Shown: piece after piece, positions 11,750 through 23,500 of the stretch
Numbering within the stretch: position 1 is the stretch's first letter
Layout: each line of letters begins with the position of its first letter
NCBI GenBank assembly: GCA_018340805.1
Contig: JACMZG010001863.1
Location: forward strand, 57,966,477 to 58,030,476
Direction: 5' to 3'
Length of the DNA stretch: 64,000 bases
From: Microvelia longipes
Lineage: Eukaryota > Arthropoda > Insecta > Hemiptera > Veliidae
The notes under the pieces: model-generated
Databases searched by the model: none
Told to the model about the DNA's origin: nothing
Seen by the model: only the letters and a program-made list of their open reading frames with translations
Made by a program: the position numbers and the translations under genes

Positions 11750-12016
11750 TCAATGATCGGACCGGAACGGTCTTCCAGATCTCGTGAAACCTGTGGTAGG
11801 TAATTGGCTGACACCAGGACTAATTGGTAGTGTGTCAGGTTCGGCTGAGAGGTCAGGGTACTGATCTCTCTGGTATCGGCGATCAATTCTCAGATGGATG
11901 GAATTACGCCTAAACGTCTTGCCATTATCTAACTGGACTAAGTACGATCGGGGAGTTGATAACTTCTGGACAATCACCCCAAATTCCCATCGCCTTGTAT
12001 GACAATTTTGCACCAT
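11750..12016 (-). pseudogene. C-terminal tail of a Ty3-type Pol inside the TRIM
   Basis: An 88-residue frame has the GVIVQKLSTPRSYLV pattern, then NGKTFRRNSIHLR and TRSGRPFR. This matches the chromodomain-free C-terminal tail of Ty3/gypsy integrases, where a small barrel is followed by a SGR-P motif. It lacks every catalytic domain. The frame begins just after the primer-binding site, so the rest of gag-pol was deleted between PBS and the end of pol. The fragment is probably passive, although its frame is open. Confidence 0.75.
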
Positions 12017-12061
12017 TACCCTTAATTGGGGGCGTAGGTTCGTGTCCTACCGACTGCGCCA

Positions 12062-12229
12062 TGTTTTAGTACTAACACTAAGTTAACACTAAGTTAATTA
12101 AACAATTAGTAAAGGTGAACAGTAACATTTAATTATATAACTCACAATGACAATATCAGAAAACATCTTGTTATAATTATTTGACAGTTGCCATAGCAAC
12201 AACAATAATAATAAAGTTACATATAAACA
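12062..12229 (-). repeat. 5' LTR of the TRIM-like element
   Basis: This is the second 168-bp LTR copy. It is followed on the minus strand immediately by the tRNA-Ser-type primer-binding site (complement of about 12,044-12,061). Confidence 0.95.
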
Positions 12230-13066
12230 AGGATAAGTTGCTTTGTCATTCGAGTTCTTTTTTAAATTTTTCAAAGATAATATGTCCATAATTCCACACC
12301 TCTTAGCGTGGAACAGAAAAACCTGACTAGGCAGAGTTAATTGTTGGTTTAAATATGCACCCTCAATTAATAACTTATTAGAGATTCCCTCTTCGCCCCA
12401 TTTTCCCCCTTTTAAATATTAATAGCCGGCGCCCTTTTTAAAATATCGGACGTTAGACCATCGCTCTGTTAGAGCACCTCTATTATTTATGAAAAAGAGA
12501 AAATTGCTGTAAATATTTCCACGTTGTGATTCAAGGAAAAAAAGGAAAAATTAAGTTATTAGCTATGTTTACTTTATGAATTTTGTGAACAGTAAAAAGT
12601 TATAATGATGGCTGTTTTTCTCTTATCGGATGAGAAACTTTAGTATTCGATCGATGGCATAATTCTCAGTCAAAAATAAACAAAGGTTTTAAACACAGAG
12701 ATTTTCTTTTAAAGGAAAATTTTCATTTTATAAATTAAAGAAGCAAAATATTAATTAAGATAAAATAGTGTCGTAACTTGTAATCTATGCTCAGCGTCGC
12801 CTGGAGATTTAACAGTTAATAAAAACGGTTAAAATATTAAAGCTAACAATCTAAAATATTATGTTTAGAAGGATTTTGTCTGGGATAAATGATTAAAAAC
12901 TAATTTTAGACACATTTCTCTTAAATATAATTAATATTTAAATATTGGAGGCCACAATAAAGTTTTAATTGGCTAAAATGTTGCAAATATAATTTATTAC
13001 AGGTAAGTAACGTGTATTTTGTGAATTATCAATCCCCTTCACTTTTGTCGGATATAATATATATAT

Positions 13067-13135
<69 letters not shown>

Positions 13136-13310
13136 TATATATATATAAGAATACATCAGATAGGAATTGTTAAAATCTGCTTAAAGAAAAACATAAGATA
13201 TGCTTCAGACCAAGTTTTTAAGGATTTTAATGTGCCTTATATAAGAGACTTGTACAAATTTAAACAGATTTTATTAATTAAGAAAACTAATTGTAATTTT
13301 CCTTTATTCA
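12230..13310. other. AT-rich DNA with a (TA)n tract
   Basis: No gene is supported. A (TA)n microsatellite with a few TAA interruptions spans about 13,052-13,147. Confidence 0.6.
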
Positions 13311-13323
13311 GACATAAATATCA

Positions 13324-13509
13324 GACTAGAAGTCAAGACGATGGGTGAGAGGATAGTTGTGCCTAGCTGCAGAACATCAGCTGCGAGTAATCACAGTGCT
13401 TTCACAGCTCCTAGACGGTACAATAATTTGCCCATACATATTCTTTCTACTGTCCCTTACAAGACCTTTAAAAATAAGTTGAAAAAATTCTTAGGAGATT
13501 TCATCTGAA
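13324..13509 (+). pseudogene. 3' end of a non-LTR retrotransposon reverse transcriptase
   Basis: The frame ending in TGA at 13,507-13,509 reads ...VVPSCRTSAASNHSAF, then RYNNLPIHI and TFKNKLKKFLGDFI. This is the hallmark C-terminus of Jockey/CR1-type LINE polyproteins, where a P-R-R-T/S stretch and a W/Y-N-x-L-P motif precede a basic F-K-x-x-L-K-x-x-L tail. Only about 60 residues remain, with a 5' limit near 13,285, as expected of a 5'-truncated LINE. A pyrimidine tract ending CAG at about 13,310 could mimic a splice acceptor, but the retroelement reading is better. Confidence 0.6.
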
Positions 13510-15124
13510 TTATCTGTTTAAGGCGTTTTAACACCCCTAGGTTGGGTTCTACAAAGTTATCTTTTCCAATTTTTTAAAAAACGTACGCAAGTCATTCAAT
13601 AATATTGAACTAATGCTGATAATGAGATGAAACTTGGCTCATATGTACGTCTTATACATAGTCATTTACGTGCCAAATCTCAACATAATCACACTATTTG
13701 TCCGTGTTTAATAATTTTTCAAAATTTTTGTGAGTACATGACGTCATAAAAAATATTTTCCGAATAGCACAACTACAACGGTAGAATGATTTTTGTAGAA
13801 AGTTTTAACTCTCTAGCATACATACAACAGGAGGTACGATGATAACAGACACTCACACACTTACAGACAGAAAACTTTGTAGAAACTACTCAGGAGGACT
13901 TTAAAAACTTAAAACGGATATTACGGTGACATCCCAGTTTCGAATTGTTATCCAATCAAAATACTTTTCCTATATACCTTCGGTACAAAAGAAACGTTGT
14001 TTTTGTTTAATTAATTGATAAGGACGTCAACGTCAAAAGGAAACGATAGAATAAACGCCCTTTGCGTCATATCGTTGGACTGACCTCGCTAAAGGGCGCA
14101 ACCGGCTGCTGGTTGTTCCATTCTAGAGCGGCCCACTTTGTAGATGACAGACACGTGGGGACAAGACACCTATGATAAAGTTAAATTATTAAACCACTGA
14201 GATAAACTATATGATTGTGCCGCGAGGCGGCCAGGGGACTAAGTTCCTCCTTACTTATAACTGATTAAGTTCACACTTCTTCAAAGTATGATCTGTATTT
14301 AATTACAGCAATTATGTTTAGAAGTGAAAATTTCACCGTACAAATCCGTTATCTTTTCAGTATAAGAACTAAGTTCTAATTGGTCCAACTGATAGCATTT
14401 AAAACTTGTTGTCTAAACGTGCCTCTGATTAAATTTAATTTATTTAAATTGTTATCCGGACTCAGAATGTTAAAACGGATGCAAATTTACTGTGAAATAT
14501 CGCTTTTTTGTACTCTCCCTTTTTTCCGAAGCTTTTAGACGGTGTTGGCACCTCTTTTTTAAGGAATAATTTCCCCGCGGGGGTGGGGGGGCGTGTTTTG
14601 CCTAAATGTGCAGTTTGTATTCAGGTAAGTTTAAAGACAAGATGTAACCTGGTGTAACGAGCTTTTTAAATTGTTACTTTTCCCTTAAAATACACTTTCC
14701 GTTTATATTTTCTTATCTTTTCTGTTTCTTTTAAAACTTAAATAAACTTTTCTGCTATTTCACTTTCTCTATGTATCCTTTACCTTTGTAGAAATAAATA
14801 TATACATATTTAAAAAAAATATATGTATATATCAATGTATAGTTGTTATATAAAAACATAAATAAGTTTACAGAATGGCTTTAAACCCGTGGTAGAATTT
14901 GTGGTCAAAATATAAGTTATTATATTTTGACAATTATCACAGAACCTATAGTTTTCATGAACACTACCTTAGAGTCCTGGAGTCAGGAGAACTTTCCCAC
15001 CATATAAGCGAAAGACCTTGTTCAGCTCTGTGATTTACAGGACCATCGCGAAGAGTTAGAAAACCACTAGTCTGACATATTATATGTTTCCTTACCATAT
15101 CCGCCACTAACCAACGCAATATAA
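13510..15124. other. Intergenic DNA with a dispersed-repeat copy
   Basis: No gene is supported. Positions 13,615-14,000 hold a better-preserved copy of the repeat also found at about 7,795 and 61,240. It includes GACGTCATAAAAAATATTTT, the phrase AACTCTCTAGCATACATAC and a CA-rich stretch. A short G-run (GGGGGTGGGGGGG) lies at about 14,579-14,591. Confidence 0.5.
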
Positions 15125-15735
15125 ATAGTTATTTATGCCATAAGGCTGAGAAGTGTGTCTTTATATCACGGCAATTAGATTTACCGACGAGCGAAGCGAG
15201 TCGGGAAAAATTGCCAAGACATAAAGACATTCTCAGCCGGATGGCATACACTATTTTTTTGAGGTAGCACTCATTAAAAAAAATCAAAAATTCCACTCAT
15301 TAAACTGCGCTATATAATTAATTAAAAAAAAACAAACGTCCAATTAAGTCCATATTATCGTCGTCATTGAGTTCATCCATAGCTTCACACTTTTACTCAA
15401 AAATGTAAAAGCTTTACAAATAAACACACAAAAATTGTCATTTAGAACACCTTTTAAAAACGAAAAAAAATTAGGCTACGAACAAAAACAGAAACAAAAT
15501 GAACGTTCTTAAAGAAATCTCATGAAGGTTTTACACAGATTGTTTTTTGAACACGCTACATTACAGTAATGGCGGCAATATATGAATAACTTTTACGTCC
15601 TAGGAGTTTTTTTACATTCATTATTGTCCTCGGAGGTGAAAAGTACTAAATAATCTCCTATAACAATAATGATTGACTTCTCATCCTAAAAACGATCCAA
15701 TAAAGTGCTCAATTACGTACTACCTCAAAAAATAT
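15125..15735 (+). repeat. Hairpin-plus-TIR mobile unit, copy 1
   Basis: The unit begins AATAGTTATTTATGCC, followed by a ~113-bp hairpin (15,135-15,247; stems include ATGCCATAAGGCTGAGAA and GGCAATT, loop with GAGCGAAGCGAG). It continues with a ~480-bp part bounded by inverted ends TTTTTTTGAGGTAG and CTACCTCAAAAAA (15,254-15,732). The same arrangement recurs at 36,346-36,978, where flanking homology shows it as an insertion. No coding capacity is seen. Confidence 0.85.
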
Positions 15736-16557
15736 AATTTTTTAACAGTTATTAAAAAAAAATAGTTTACCACTCTTTTACAACTGTTATAAAAAGTGCT
15801 TTTTCTACTTTCACTAAAAATTGCTAGCAGTGCAATCATTGTATGTTCATCCGCATACAGAAACCCATTGTTCATCCGATAAATGGAATCTACGGATGCT
15901 GGCACGTAGACCTTGATAAACGTAAATGAATTTATCATCACAATGGTTCCCATTCAAAACAAATTACACAGAAGCAAAAATTATTATAATTTTTTTTTAA
16001 AATTACATTACTCTAAATATTTAATTTTTAATTAGGACTAAGTTAGTTGCTTCTATTGAGCTATTTCTCTTATTTCTCCATCTTAAGAAAAACTCTGGCT
16101 GATTTTCTAAAACTTTTTCTAAGTTAAGAACGAGAAGGATCGTTAGTTAATTTTGTTTAACTTTATAACAACTAGAATCAAGTAGTTAGGGTAGAAGCGG
16201 CAAAACTAGGCGGCAACTCCCGCGCGGCAATTCTTGTTGGAAAACTTAAAACTAACTCGTTTTCGATATTAGAAGTAGCATCTTCTGAAAAACTTTCTTT
16301 AAAACTTGATAAAATTGAAGAATAAAATTAACATTTTAAATGTAATAGTTAATAAAATTTACAAGTATTAAGTACTTAAAAATAAATATTATTTATTTAG
16401 TAACTTTAATTCTAAATTAAACTCCGAAAGCTCGAACCCCTTGAGAGCCAGGTTCACTCGTCGTCAAGAATACGTAGAAACCACGCGCCGAACTTTTAAC
16501 CTGGAATTCATGTCTGAGATTCGAACCAAGTCTACATTGAGACTAGGGGGTTACCGC

Positions 16558-18225
16558 GGGCCCGTATTACAAAAGTACAAGAGTATGGTGGTTACAAAAA
16601 TTGTAAAAAACAACTTGTAATGACAAATGTACAAGTGTTACCAAGGGTACATTTGTAGATTTGTAGCATTTTTCTATTTAATAAACAACATTTTCTTGTC
16701 TATTACAATTACTTGTAACATTCACTTGTAAAATTTCTACCCAAGTCTGAACCTAGGTAGCCTGAGTTACAAGTTCATTTTATTTATCTTAGTAGTACTT
16801 AGTTTTTATCGCCAAATTTGAGTTTAGTAGTGACCTAGTGGTCAATGTGAGTTTATAAAACGTTTCCATAAATATTGCTTCTCGTATTTTAGAAATAATT
16901 GCATTCGAATTTAATTAATCATATGAATGAAACTGGGTTTTAATAATATTTTGACACATTGTTAATAAAAACTCTTGTAGGTTACAATAAATTGTAATGC
17001 TATTTGTGAAACGCTTCATTTTGAAAACTTGTAGTTACAAGTTGTTTTGTCCAATAGTTTGTAAGATTTGTGGGGAAGATAATCGAATTTGAATCGGAGT
17101 TGACACAAATATGCTCGATTCTAAGGAGATGTAAGAAAAAACTTGTAACTTTCTAGTATTTTTTAATAAAATTCTATTGAAATTGCTATAATATAACACA
17201 CGGCTAAAGTCAATTGACAGCCCGCCAAAATCTGAATGCTCTCAACCCTCTTTTTTTAACAAAAAATCCCTTCTTTTAAGTTACAAAAAAATTCCCTACT
17301 CTGGCAACACTGTAAGTCAGGTTATGTTTTGATTTTTATTACTTGTTTTTATTTGATATCGTATTTTTTAATTTTTTAAAAATTATTTATTTACTTTTTA
17401 AGTAGGAATATTGTTGTATCTTATAAATTTATCAACTAATTGTTGCTTTAAATTTGTTCGGGAAGTATGAATTAAGGGGAGTTAAAGTGTTTAATTACGT
17501 AATGCAATGGATCATTATAGTTCTTTGATAAAAGTTTGACGATTTAAATAAGTTGTCAACTATAATTACTTTTTCCAAAACAAATTGCTTTTTTGTGTTA
17601 AGTTTGTATAACTGAATGCGTATTGTTTCATATTATAAAAATAATATGACACATTATGCATTTATGACTTAAAAAAGTCAAGACTGTCATCTATTGAAAG
17701 ACATGGCATTTTCCAAAAACTTGCTGTCTTTTGGTTGACAGACCACAGACCCTGCGCTGTACTCAAAGAGCAAGAAATGCTTGAAGAATACGTCAATGTC
17801 CATGCGTAAAATATAGGCACTCAGATCATATTACAACTCCGCAATAATTGGATGAATTAAACAGATTAGAATGAAACGAAACGAACTCAAATAGACCAAT
17901 GCGCACAATGAGGGAAATAAAAGCGACGCGAGGTTACAAATATTTACAACCAGTGTTGCCTTGTTATGATTTTATTTGCGAAAAAGGTATTTTTTATACC
18001 GAGGTTGGCATGAGGTGTCAGGGGAAGGAGCGTGGTCGGTCTGAACCAATAGAATTCTTTCCCTCACAGATTTTTGGCGCGCTGTCAATTGATTTTAGCC
18101 GTGTGTCGTATTATAATAATTAATAGTCGAAACTTGTACATTAGTGAAACAAATTTCTTACAATTATTAGTAAACTTGTAGCTTTTTACTTGTAACAAGA
18201 CTTGTGCTTTTGTGAAACGGGGCCC
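16558..18225. mobile_element. TIR element, copy 1, with a nested insertion
   Basis: The left end GGGCCCGTATTACAAAAG and the inverted right end (complement GGGCCCCGTTTCACAAAAG) bound the element. The sequence matches the inverted copy at 36,058-37,500 on both sides of position ~17,190-18,125, so a ~930-bp piece is inserted in this copy. The GGGCCC...TTTCACAAA end style resembles PIF/Harbinger-like elements, but no transposase or clear 3-bp TSD is visible, so class assignment is tentative. Confidence 0.75.
17190..18125. mobile_element. Nested TIR insertion, ~930 bp
   Basis: The inverted ends include ACACACGGCTAAAGTC with AATTGACAGC on the left and the complementary AATTGATTTTAGCCGTGTGT on the right. 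The other copy of the host element (36,160-36,240) lacks this segment, which gives an empty site. An internal inverted pair (CTGGCAACACTG near 17,300 and CAGTGTTGCC near 17,950) suggests a further internal hairpin. A plus-strand open frame at 17,899-18,123 runs into the right TIR and is not credible as a gene. Confidence 0.7.
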
Positions 18226-18540
18226 AGAAAAAGCCTGATGCTCCATCAATCTGAACTCTAGGTTAAGTGTACCTGCAGTAAAATTGACCCTTGTGATAAT
18301 TTCAAAACTTTAGGTACAGGGTACATTACGGAATTTTCCTTTTATCGGATTCGCTACGCTCTTTCTTATTGCTTCAGTAAAATAAATTATTCTTGCTTTG
18401 ATTTGTTTATAACTTGAAACCACTGGTTTATAATGCAGTACATCCATCTTCAGTCACGCTGTGATCATTGGCCTGCAAGAAAGACCAGTTTTAAACTCTG
18501 CTAAAACCCCAACAATACTAGCAGCATTGGAAGGAAAACA

Positions 18541-18650
<110 letters not shown>

Positions 18651-20040
18651 AACATTGTGGGTTCCTAGAGCTTAGAGACCTGTGCTTGGGCCTATCACTA
18701 TAAGTTAGGCCTAGATCATCAAGCCTATAGTAACTTATCATGATAAGTTAAAACTGTGCCAATAAAGTTTTGCTGTCAACCAAGAAACATCTCTTAATAA
18801 CCTCTTTATCTTAATTTTCTTCTAAATATTCCTTAACACCTGTTGCATTTTAAAAATTTCCTTGAATTTAAAACTATTGAAAGAAAAGTTATTTTTATTA
18901 AGTTTATATTTTTACAGAAAATGGCATATTGCTCTTTATAGAGAACAAAAAAAAGAGTAAAATTCACTTTATAAGATGGTGGTACTCTCCACTTTTTTTA
19001 TTTTTCCATTATCTTAATGGAAAAATAAAACTTTTAAAAACTTGTTTTAAACAAGTGATATAAAATTAAAAAGTTATGTTTACGATTGCAGTCACGTGGG
19101 TATTTTAAGTAGCAGGTATTTCAGGTTTATAATAAATAATTCATTTAGGTAAGTAAGAGAATTACTAAATAATGAATTTACTGTATTGAGAATGCACATA
19201 CCCAGAGTACTTGTTTGAAGCAGATAGACCTTTAATATGCCACAATCTAAGGATTTTATGATAGACCTGGAATTCTATATTTAAGTACCTCTTACGCAAA
19301 GATTTAAAAATTGCAGACACCTATATACAAGATATTGGGTGCAGGGTACCTCGGTACTTTTCCTCACAACTTCGGACTCGCTTTGCACCTCAGAATGCCA
19401 TAGCACCCCAAAGCTTGAAATAGTATTTCTTTGGTCTCACTACCCTTGACCTCAGAACTATTAGGTAACCAAATATCTAGGATTAGAGTATTATAGCATT
19501 AGGATAGTTACAGTTTAAAAACTTATTGTGGTAGATAAGTAATCAATCAACTAATACGAGAAATTGTTTTATATTATGTTGACGAAAGAATCCAATACCT
19601 GTGTTTATACTTGGTAGCTCATATTAGATGTAAGCAGAGAATATTACCTGATGAATATGGCTTGTTAATTAACATTTTAGGCAGTAAAACGTCTTGATTT
19701 TGATAAATGAAAAAATGTCTCGTATAATTTAAATGTCACGTCCATAAATATACGGATGTGACATTTTAAATCCTATCATTATGGGATTTTATCTTGATAT
19801 TTATTGATCACCCATATCATCAATAACCAACAAACTATAAATGAAATAGCTTTAGAATTTCTGCTTCTAAATCAATACGGGGTTCGCTATCAAATAATAT
19901 TTTGAACATCAAAAAGCAGAAAAAAAATTAAAATTTTAAAATGTAACACTCAATATTTTTAAAATGTAACGCTGTTGATTAATTCATCACCCATAATTGG
20001 AAAAAAAATTAAATAAAAAGTCTCTCCCCAAAATAAAAAC
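18651..20040. other. AT-rich intergenic DNA
   Basis: No gene is supported. A GGGTACCTCGG-containing motif at about 19,342, followed by CGGACTCGCTTTGC, resembles sites at about 18,313 and 61,040. These may be degenerate relics of one repeat. Confidence 0.4.
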
Positions 20041-20049
20041 TTCATTAGC

Positions 20050-20415
20050 AAAGCCTTTTCAGCATGGCCAGAGGCCATCATCGATGCAGAACCGTTAAAG
20101 TAATAAAAGGAAGAAGAGTGAGTCTATGATTTAGGTTTAGGTATTAGATTCCGACTTAGTCAGAATGTGTTATCTAAGTAAAGTCTATCTCACTAAGATA
20201 TAAAAAAACTAAGATATATCTCACTAAGATATATGTATCTATATCTAAATGAGTCTGAAAGTGATATATAAGTCAAGTCTATCTTATTAAGATATATCTA
20301 TCTATATATAAATGAGTCTGAATCTATTATCTAAAGCTAAACCATAGAATTACTCATCTTCCTTCTATTTCTTCAACGGGTTTGAACTGATGATGGCTAT
20401 TTAGGTTGAAATCAC
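20050..20415. repeat. Foldback repeat with CTGATGA...GAAA ends
   Basis: Arms of about 150-170 bp, inverted and imperfect, meet around a TA-rich centre containing repeated CTAAGATATA and AAATGAGTCTGAA phrases. The right arm ends CTGATGATGGCTATTTAGG then TTGAAATC (20,387-20,413). The left arm carries the related complement at 20,053-20,087. The layout matches the foldbacks at 30,054-30,655 and 57,186-57,450. Confidence 0.75.
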
Positions 20416-20449
20416 TTTTCATTTAATTATTAATCCATTCACGCTCATT

Positions 20450-20483
20450 CTCAAGAAGTCAGCCATATGGCTGACTTCTTGAG
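20450..20483. repeat. Perfect 34-bp palindrome
   Basis: Two 17-base arms beginning CTCAAGAAGTCAGCCAT meet without a loop at CATATG. It lies just outside the foldback element. Confidence 0.95.
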
Positions 20484-20530
20484 TTTTAAATTTATATAAT
20501 TTATTTATATAATAATAAAAATATAATAAA

Positions 20531-20560
20531 TTTAAAAGAACCTATTTAGGTTCTTTTAAA
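20531..20560. repeat. Perfect 14-bp inverted repeat, 2-nt loop
   Basis: The arms TTTAAAAGAACCTA and TAGGTTCTTTTAAA are separated by TT. As RNA this would be a stable hairpin, but the short U-rich stretch after it is not enough to call a terminator in a eukaryote. Confidence 0.9.
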
Positions 20561-23500
20561 AATAGTAATAATATTTAATAGCATTTATTTGATCACATGC
20601 CCCAGTTAAAATATTATACGCGTTAATTAAATGAAAACCTCTAAAAGGAATTGAATTTAAATTAAAGCCACTCTCTGGCATAAACACAACGGGAGTAATA
20701 CGTGACATAGAGAGACAGTATGATAATGACCAGAACGTCATGAAAATGCATTAGATTGTTAGTTCTGGTGAAACCTCGGTCTTATATTTTTAGGGTAAAA
20801 AGTAAGGGAAGGTAGGAAATAGCAAAATGTTGATGTAAGTTCTGTAATGAATTTCTATAATCCCAATATTGATAATCTTGCATGTATGTTTGATTAATAA
20901 TGGGTTTGATCACTTTGGAGCTTTTGGATTGTCATGAATTGTAAAATAATTAAATAATTCATAAAGACTCCAATCCTTCGAAATATTTATTAAAAATAAA
21001 TTGAAAAGCTTTTGCCCAGGGATATAAAGGGTTCTTCAGTTCCTGAAATTGACAAAAAACGAAAGAGTTTTCAAGCATAATATTACAATATACTAAACTC
21101 ATAAAAATAACACACGTGAATGGTTAATCAAGAAATAAATTAATAAGCATTAGATTTATCAACTTAGTTGTGGATTAAACTTAAGTTAAAAAAATAATGG
21201 GTTTGCTTTAGTTTTTCATAACTAAAATATTTATCAGTTTTATAAACATGAATAAACTATGTTTTTTTTATGTCTCAAAAAAGATAGATATAATTATAAA
21301 ATAAAATGTATTTAACCTTTTTAAGGTGAAACCCTAAATGATTCACGTTAAAACAAGCTTATTTTGCGTCCAGCCTTCATTAGGAAACTAAAATATTACC
21401 CTGTATTATAAAAGGCACCTTGGTTTATTCACAAAATTTAACTCTTTTTAGTGTCTGATACAGAAAGAGCACAAATAACAAAAGAGGTCCTATCATAGAG
21501 GCCTGAGGCACACCCTGGCTGACCCTAGTCAACCCTATAACTCTGCCAGTACATTTCTTTACACTTTTATCTCAAACCTCTCAATTTCGGAGTAATCTTA
21601 TCTATAAAACAAACTACCAGTTAAATTCAAAGTACTTATACCCATTTCAGCAGGGATTTAACCCTTTTTTATCAGAGGTGAATACGGAGTCGATATTTTC
21701 TTTAATTACTTCATACAATACGTACTTCACTAAGTTATAATATTATCTTCTTAAATAAGAACTCGAGAGTTCAGTTGTATCATAAAAATATGTTTATATC
21801 AAAATTATTCAAAAATCAACGTCAAAAAACATGGCCCACTTTGTTCCAAATAAACCTTTATGACGTAGCAAACATTAAAGTTAACAACACTCCGTCTGCT
21901 TTTAAATTTTAATAAAATAACTAAAATAAGGAGCTTTAAAGTGGCTTAGGATGTAAAAGGAAAATAATATGAAAAAATGCTTCACTGGTGTAGAGACACA
22001 ATGCTTTAGCAATGAGGGTCTCAAAGTTTTTGCCACTTTGTACCATTATTCGTCCTACACAATATTTGGTGTACCAGTATGTGTTGTAATAACTATATAT
22101 GAATGGGCTTAGACTAATAGCTCCTTTCCTTTGTAAGAAATGTAATGAGCCCCTTTACTTTAATATGACAGTTAACCAAATAAAATGTACTCCGGATAAA
22201 ATAAACCCCGGATAAAACGTACCCTTTCTAAATAATTGTTTCAATGGAAAGGGTTAATTTTATCCGACGGTACCATGAAAACCTACTTTGCTGGGATCCT
22301 CTATATAATGTACCCTTTTTGAATAATTCTTTCCTTGGGAACAGTTCATTACAAATGTACATACGAGGTATATTTTAACCGGGTAAGTTTTATCCAAGAG
22401 CCCACAGAGTAAGATATTGTGGACTAAAAAAATATACAACAACTTTTCCTTGTATTATTGTGCAAGCAAAAAGAACCCAAAAATCCTCTTTCAAAATAAT
22501 AATATTAAAAATTTCTTAAGCATGGCTTTACTACTTTCAATTCTCATTGTTTTTCAATAACATTTTTTCACAAAGGATATTAGATTTCCCCGTGTATCAC
22601 CTAAATCCTTTTCTGTACCACCAGTGGTACGCGTACCACTATTATAGTTTCAATTAGATACATCAGTTGATAGATTTTTCGGCACTTATTATGATAGATC
22701 CAACAAACAAACTACAATATAATTTTGACTCGTTACAAAGAAAATAATGTGTCCTTAATCATTTTAAGAAAAATATTTGATAAAACAGTACGTTTTTCTA
22801 TTAAAAAAAAAAAATGGAGACATTAAATAAACTCTATGGTCAAGAAGAAAAGCGGAATACACAATGACGACTTCATGATTGTAATTTTCTTCGAGAATTA
22901 TCTTTAAATATAAAGTTTTTAAAGGTTAAATTAATTACTTTTAGAAACAATTAAACTTCTAACAAGAGACTTGAGAACAAAATGGATGGATTTTCAGAAT
23001 GAAATGAATATTCCACAATATGCGAATGAAGCATGGAAGAACAGGAATAAGGCCTGTTATGTACGTATAATATAACGTAGACAACTTCTTTATAGTGTGG
23101 GGGTCAAATATAAAGGGGGATTAAGCCCCAACAAGCCCTTGTTAGCTCTTTCCCTATTTAAACATTTATAAACTAAAAAACCACACAACTACACCAGATA
23201 ATACTGACGCTAATGTGACTTTATACACTCTATATATAGGGTAGTTAAATTAATCATTTAAAAGTAAAAAGCACAAAAAAGTTAACAAAAAACTCATCTT
23301 TATACCGAGATGAGTTATTCAATGATGAGGATAAAAGCTCATTATAATTCATTGCGGATTTAGACGAGGTTAAAAAAAAAGTATCATAAAAACAGGTTAT
23401 GTCCGGAGGGAAAAGGAAACCCAGGATACGTTAATCACTGAGATTTTGCTTTGCTGGTTTTAGCCTACCTAAGATATAATAGGAAACCCCTCTCTTAAAA

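Larger units (their letters stand above)
11563..12229 (-). mobile_element. Complete 667-bp TRIM-like LTR retrotransposon, Ty3-derived
   Basis: Two 168-bp direct repeats (11,563-11,730 and 12,062-12,229) read as identical and have TG...CA ends. On the minus strand the element starts TGTTTATATG and ends CTAAAACA. Directly inside the upstream LTR is TGGCGCAGTCGGTAGGAC, complementary to the 3' end of metazoan tRNA-Ser (ending CCTACCGACTGCG plus CCA). Directly before the downstream LTR is the purine tract AAAAGGGGAGA. The element is flanked by a 5-bp duplication, AGGAT, at 11,558-11,562 and 12,230-12,234. Only a C-terminal Pol remnant remains inside, so it must rely on proteins of an autonomous relative. 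Confidence 0.95.

Noticed and set aside
11750..12016. Host gene of 88 codons
   Set aside because: It lies between two matching LTRs and resembles the C-terminal tail of Ty3-type Pol.
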